A stretch of DNA of 64,000 bases from NCBI GenBank assembly GCA_034687125.1, contig JAQGBZ010000280.1, positions 1 to 64,000 of the forward strand, written 5' to 3'. The DNA is from Neelides folsomi. Its lineage: Eukaryota; Arthropoda; Collembola; Neelipleona; Neelidae. The translations under genes and the position numbers were made by a program. How positions within the stretch are numbered: position 1 is the first letter of the stretch; the number at the start of each line of letters is the position of its first letter. Below, piece after piece: positions 60,301-64,000 of this stretch. The notes beneath the pieces were generated by a model. The model was not told where the DNA came from. It made no database searches and worked only from the letters and a program-made list of their open reading frames with translations.

Positions 60301-61619
60301 AGCAAGTAAATGATTAAAAGATTTGGAGATTAAAGGAACAAAGGAAGCTTCTTTTAAGCTCCCCTTACCGAATCATGATGAATATTGGCATTTGAATTCC
60401 TTCACGTTAACCTTCAGATTTAGATCAAGAAAAAATGTATTGGCTAAACTTAAATTTGCATTCTCAACACGAATTGAGGTGTTTAACGAATAAAAAATCT
60501 ATTGATTAATTGATTTGTTTAAATCAAAACTGAACTATAAGTTCAATTTAAATTAACTATACAACAGAACTATAATAATAGTTATTAGTATTAGGATGAA
60601 TTTGCCATACATATTGTACCTACACAATTGTATGTATTTTAAGTTGTGATTCTCAATGTAACTTTGTTTCAAGATAAAATATCTTAAATTTTTACATTAT
60701 TTTATGTATAGTGAAATAGTGTTTAATTTTATTAGTCATACTTTGGGCCTTTGGGTTATTTGTTTGAAAAGGAAAGCATAAATCAATTTTTTTAATTTCC
60801 CACGCCCACACGTGTTGTCAGTTGTGAGGTGTGGTGGATTGAAAGTGACATTCAATTGTCTCCACACAAAATCCCATAATATTTATGACACATAACGAAC
60901 CGTTTAACATCCCGCAGCATCATTCAAACCATGTCTAATTATTTACATTTTTATAAGTATGTATTTATATACAAATTGTATTCAAAAGCATTTAGAAGAC
61001 GCATTTTGGCTAGTGTAATGTACCTAGCACATGTAATGTAATAAAATATATGTAATAAAGTGTAATTTATAAGAATACAGGGACAATCAATAAAGAGAGT
61101 AAATTGTAACTTTTAATTCGAATTAGCACCAATTTTAAATAATTCTAGTCATCTTTTAATGATTTCTTTTTTCTTGGCCCCTGACCTAAAATCAAATGTC
61201 GAAATCTATTCCAATAAGAATAGATTGGAAAGCTTTATCTGTGTGTATCTTCATCTTCTTCCATGTCCAATGTCCAATATATGTAGGTTCATATTGTACA
61301 TAGGGCAAGTGTCGCATCAATGTATGACACATGAAATAGTGTCTTCTAAGTATATAGGTAGGTACTTTTACAACTACATTTACTTGAACTAACAATTGTC
61401 AGTGGGAGAATTGAGAAGTTTTCACAGTTTGCGTACGTGCATGGCTTGTTTAATGAAGACGGAAACCTTCGAGAAGTGAAAATATTGGAAGCTAGAAGAA
61501 GGAAACCATCTTTGGTTTCATTTAACGTCTTCACTTCACATCAGAAACATAAAGCTCCACACAATTTTAATTGATCAATATTGGTTAATATTATATTAAT
61601 AATTTGAATATATAAAAAT
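54321..61619. other. Gene-poor region upstream of the glycosyltransferase
   Basis: No gene that I can support. Near the glycosyltransferase start (54321-54650) there is a purine/pyrimidine-asymmetric stretch that may belong to its leader or promoter; I see no TATA box. The rest has short overlapping open frames on both strands, without family features. Confidence 0.45.
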
Positions 61620-62421
61620 ATGCATCAAACCAAAATAATTGGTATTTTCTTATACCTTGTGTAAGTGATTAAATATCCTATTTATAAATTACATTGATAA
61701 TAATACATAAACTAAAAGTATATTTATGTATATATAACTAGCCAATACTTATTGCTTCATTTTAAATATTAATGGTATTGATATTTAAGAATTAAATTGA
61801 AAATATCATTCATGTTTATTTATATATTTTATAGAGTACTTGGATTCTGCGAAGACGCTGAAAATCCTTCAGAAGAACCCCCAAAAGATACAAATATTAG
61901 AGATCTTCTCAAAGAAGTTCGAATTTTTAGGGTAAAATTATTCTTTACTTTAATTAATTAAACTATATATTTTTATAATTAAAGTCACAATAAATGTGAT
62001 TAATTATTAATCTTATTAAATTATATTTTATTCAAAAATGTATTTCAGAATTCGATAGAAAGGCGCTTTGACAATTTTGGAGGCCGTTTGGACAATTTTG
62101 AAAAGCGTTTAGACCTTTTCGGTTCTCGATTTGATGGATTTGGAGGGCGTTTGGACGGATTTGGAACGCGTTTGAACGGATATGGAACTCTTTTGGATGG
62201 GTTCAGAACACGTTTACAAGACTTTAAAACTGAATTTGACAAATCTCTGGTTGATATTGAAACTCTTACTGACGACGTTACAAAAATGTAAGTTGAAAAT
62301 AATATGTATATTGTATAGTATAGGTATTTACTATATTTATATATTAAATTAATAAGTATTATGTAATTCTATATTGAATTTTATATTACACAGTACCGAA
62401 AAACGGCGTGGAAATAATTAA
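61620..62421 (+). CDS. Secreted heptad-repeat protein, 134 aa
   Basis: Four plus-strand exons: 61620-61660, 61835-61931, 62049-62287 and 62394-62421 (phases 2, 0 and 2). It starts with a signal peptide (MHQTKIIGIFLYLVVLGFC), then an acidic/proline linker (EDAENPSEEPPKD). The third exon encodes about eight and a half heptads of consensus R-L/F-D-G-F-G-x (residues about 52-110). Leu/Phe and Phe fall at positions a and d, so it could form an amphipathic helix or coiled coil, although the repeated glycines are unusual for one. The tail is TDDVTKITEKRRGNN. I do not recognise the family. It may be an extracellular structural or lipid-binding protein, but that is speculation. Confidence 0.75.
62064..62237 (+). 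repeat. 21-bp coding tandem repeat
   Basis: About eight diverged 21-bp units, each encoding R-L/F-D-x-F-G-x, within the third exon of the secreted protein at 61620-62421. Confidence 0.75.
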
Positions 62422-63039
62422 CGAAGCAAAGAGAACACGAATATGTATTTTAAATACAAATAACCAAACAAATGCAAAATACATACCTAGTTTAAATATA
62501 ATAATTTTTCATCATTTTTAACATAGTGACATTTAAATCATATTGAATATATTTAGCATATTTTAAAGTTTTACTATTATATTATAAGTAAAGATATTTA
62601 GCATTAAAAGAATGTTAAACAATTGGCTTTTGGCATTTGACTTCGTATATGTAATTAAAGTATTAAAATATTAAAAAGTTTGTCTTTTATTTTCATCAAA
62701 TTGTATCTAATTTTAAAACATTATATATAACTGTTGACCATAATAAAAGATTTTAATTTTGTTTTATCTTACTTAAAGGTAAAAATTCATTTGAAAAAAA
62801 AAACAATTTAATTTTCAAGGAACGAAACGACAATAAATTACGTATAGATTTGTTTATTGATGCCAGAAGTCATTGATTCTTTAAAATTAAAATTAATTTT
62901 TCAGTCTTATGCCAATGCATGGTTAGATGTTAAACAAAATTCCTCGTTCGGTTTTTATAATTATTGATTTTATAATTTGAAATTACCATTTTATAAAATT
63001 ATTTGAATAATTTGTAAACATCACATTCTTAAAATTTCA
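62422..63039. other. Spacer, AT-rich
   Basis: AT-rich spacer between the heptad-repeat protein and the right-edge chemoreceptor. I see nothing in it. Confidence 0.5.
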
Positions 63040-64000
63040 ATGTTTTCAAATAAAAATATTCGTTCTTTTTACAAATCTTTCAAACTTTTCACTTATTTTG
63101 AGTTAAATACAACTTGGACAAATGATAAATTTATATTGAAAGTTCCGACGCGTTTTACATTTAAATACAAACAATTATTATGGGTAATTTGTTTTTCATT
63201 GTTAACACTTGTTATTTCAATCCATTTGTTCTGTGATTATTTGAATGGATTTTATCAAGGGCCCAAACGCCTTTTTTCGTTTTTCTTAAACATTTACATT
63301 TTCAGTTCATTATTGTTCACATTTTTTCTAAGTTTGTCAAATTATTTTGAATTAAATAGCCGAGTTTCAATTACAAATGAGATATTTAATCTTGAAATTA
63401 TTTATCAAAGTATTTATTCTTATTTTCATATACATATTTATTCATAACATGATATATATCATATATGAATTAATCTTATGATTTAATATCAATATATTAA
63501 ATTTAATTTTGATAGGAAAATTTTCAACAAAAACAGAAATGGACAAAGAAAATAAAAAAGAAATTTTGAACAAAGTTTTACAAATGATGAGAATTTTTGT
63601 CCTTTATGAATCAGGAACTTTTGTGTTTATTTCTTATTTTATGATTCAAAATGATTTATACAAAATTTACATTGTTGAATTCATAAAGAAAATCTTTAAT
63701 TTGCATCATGATATTTGGGACATTTTGGGATTTTTCACATATTTATTCTTTGGGTTTCAAGCTCTCAGCTTAATTTTCCATAATTTATTATTTTGCATCA
63801 TTTACTTTAAATTTGTATCAAATTGGTCGAACGAAATCATTAAAAATCCCTGGCGATTCAAAAATGATGAAAACATTTTCAAGGTTTATAGACAAATTAA
63901 AATTTTATCAATGTATTTCGATAGAGTTTACTTTTACCCCTCGATTATTTCTATTCTTTATATAATAATTATCCACATTTATGTTTTATTCATTGCAATA
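63040..64000 (+). CDS. Chemoreceptor, gustatory-receptor-like, 5' part, cut by right edge
   Basis: Plus-strand exons 63040-63409 and 63516 to beyond 64000, phase 1 (CAA A|GTATTT, acceptor GATAG|GA). About 285 residues are visible. Hydrophobic segments are LLWVICFSLLTLVISIHLF, FFLNIYIFSSLLFTFFLSL, FVLYESGTFVFISYFMI, ILGFFTYLFFGFQALSLIF and a last one at the window edge (IISILYIIIIHIYVLFIAI). The internal order (N-terminal basic segment, charged loop KTEMDKENKKEI before the middle helix, loop with NPWRF) resembles the other chemoreceptors in this window. The C-terminal motif lies outside, so the family call is by resemblance only. Confidence 0.65.

Noticed and set aside
1-64000. tRNA, rRNA, CRISPR or bacterial operon signals
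   Set aside because: None seen by eye. Intron-bearing genes and arthropod families exclude a prokaryotic source, and the short repeats are MITEs and microsatellites rather than spacer arrays.

Overview
The window is AT-rich eukaryotic DNA with short, phase-consistent GT-AG introns, TATA boxes and dispersed small inverted-repeat elements. Its gene content is arthropod: four divergent seven-transmembrane chemoreceptors of the insect gustatory-receptor type, one divergent ionotropic receptor, a family-A peptide GPCR, F-box proteins, an acid lipase and a beta-1,3-galactosyltransferase. A springtail (Collembola) or another non-model hexapod would fit, but I infer that from gene content and have not tested it.

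Layout. The first 26 kb are dense with accessory genes. In order these are a tandem pair of chemoreceptors (minus; one cut by the left edge), a decayed casein-kinase-1-like gene with a small transposon inside its first exon, a complete chemoreceptor (plus), a broken F-box gene, a small LITAF-like zinc-binding protein (minus), a neuropeptide-type GPCR (minus), another complete chemoreceptor (plus), an intact F-box gene that is the relative of the broken one, an intronless ionotropic receptor (minus), a possibly myristoylated membrane protein (minus) and a secreted cysteine-rich protein (minus). Five foldback or Tc1/mariner-type elements lie among them.

From about 26.6 kb to 61.6 kb the sequence is gene-poor and, by eye, less AT-extreme. 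It holds a small secreted ten-cysteine peptide gene (37.1 kb) and one long minus-strand gene, a GT31 beta-1,3-galactosyltransferase running from 54.3 to 42.7 kb. Its 9.2-kb first intron contains a complete plus-strand acid lipase gene with a Ser-Asp-His triad, and the lipase itself carries a small mariner-like element in one of its introns. The right end has a small secreted protein built of 21-bp/7-residue repeats, then the start of another chemoreceptor that runs off the window.

The genes do not form a pathway. The left part looks like a chemosensory and F-box birth-and-death neighbourhood, with tandem copies, a live/dead pair, a dead kinase and transposon debris. I see no CRISPR array, no recognisable tRNA or rRNA and no viral gene. 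All exon joins were made by hand from splice sites, phase and protein similarity, without transcripts or database searches.
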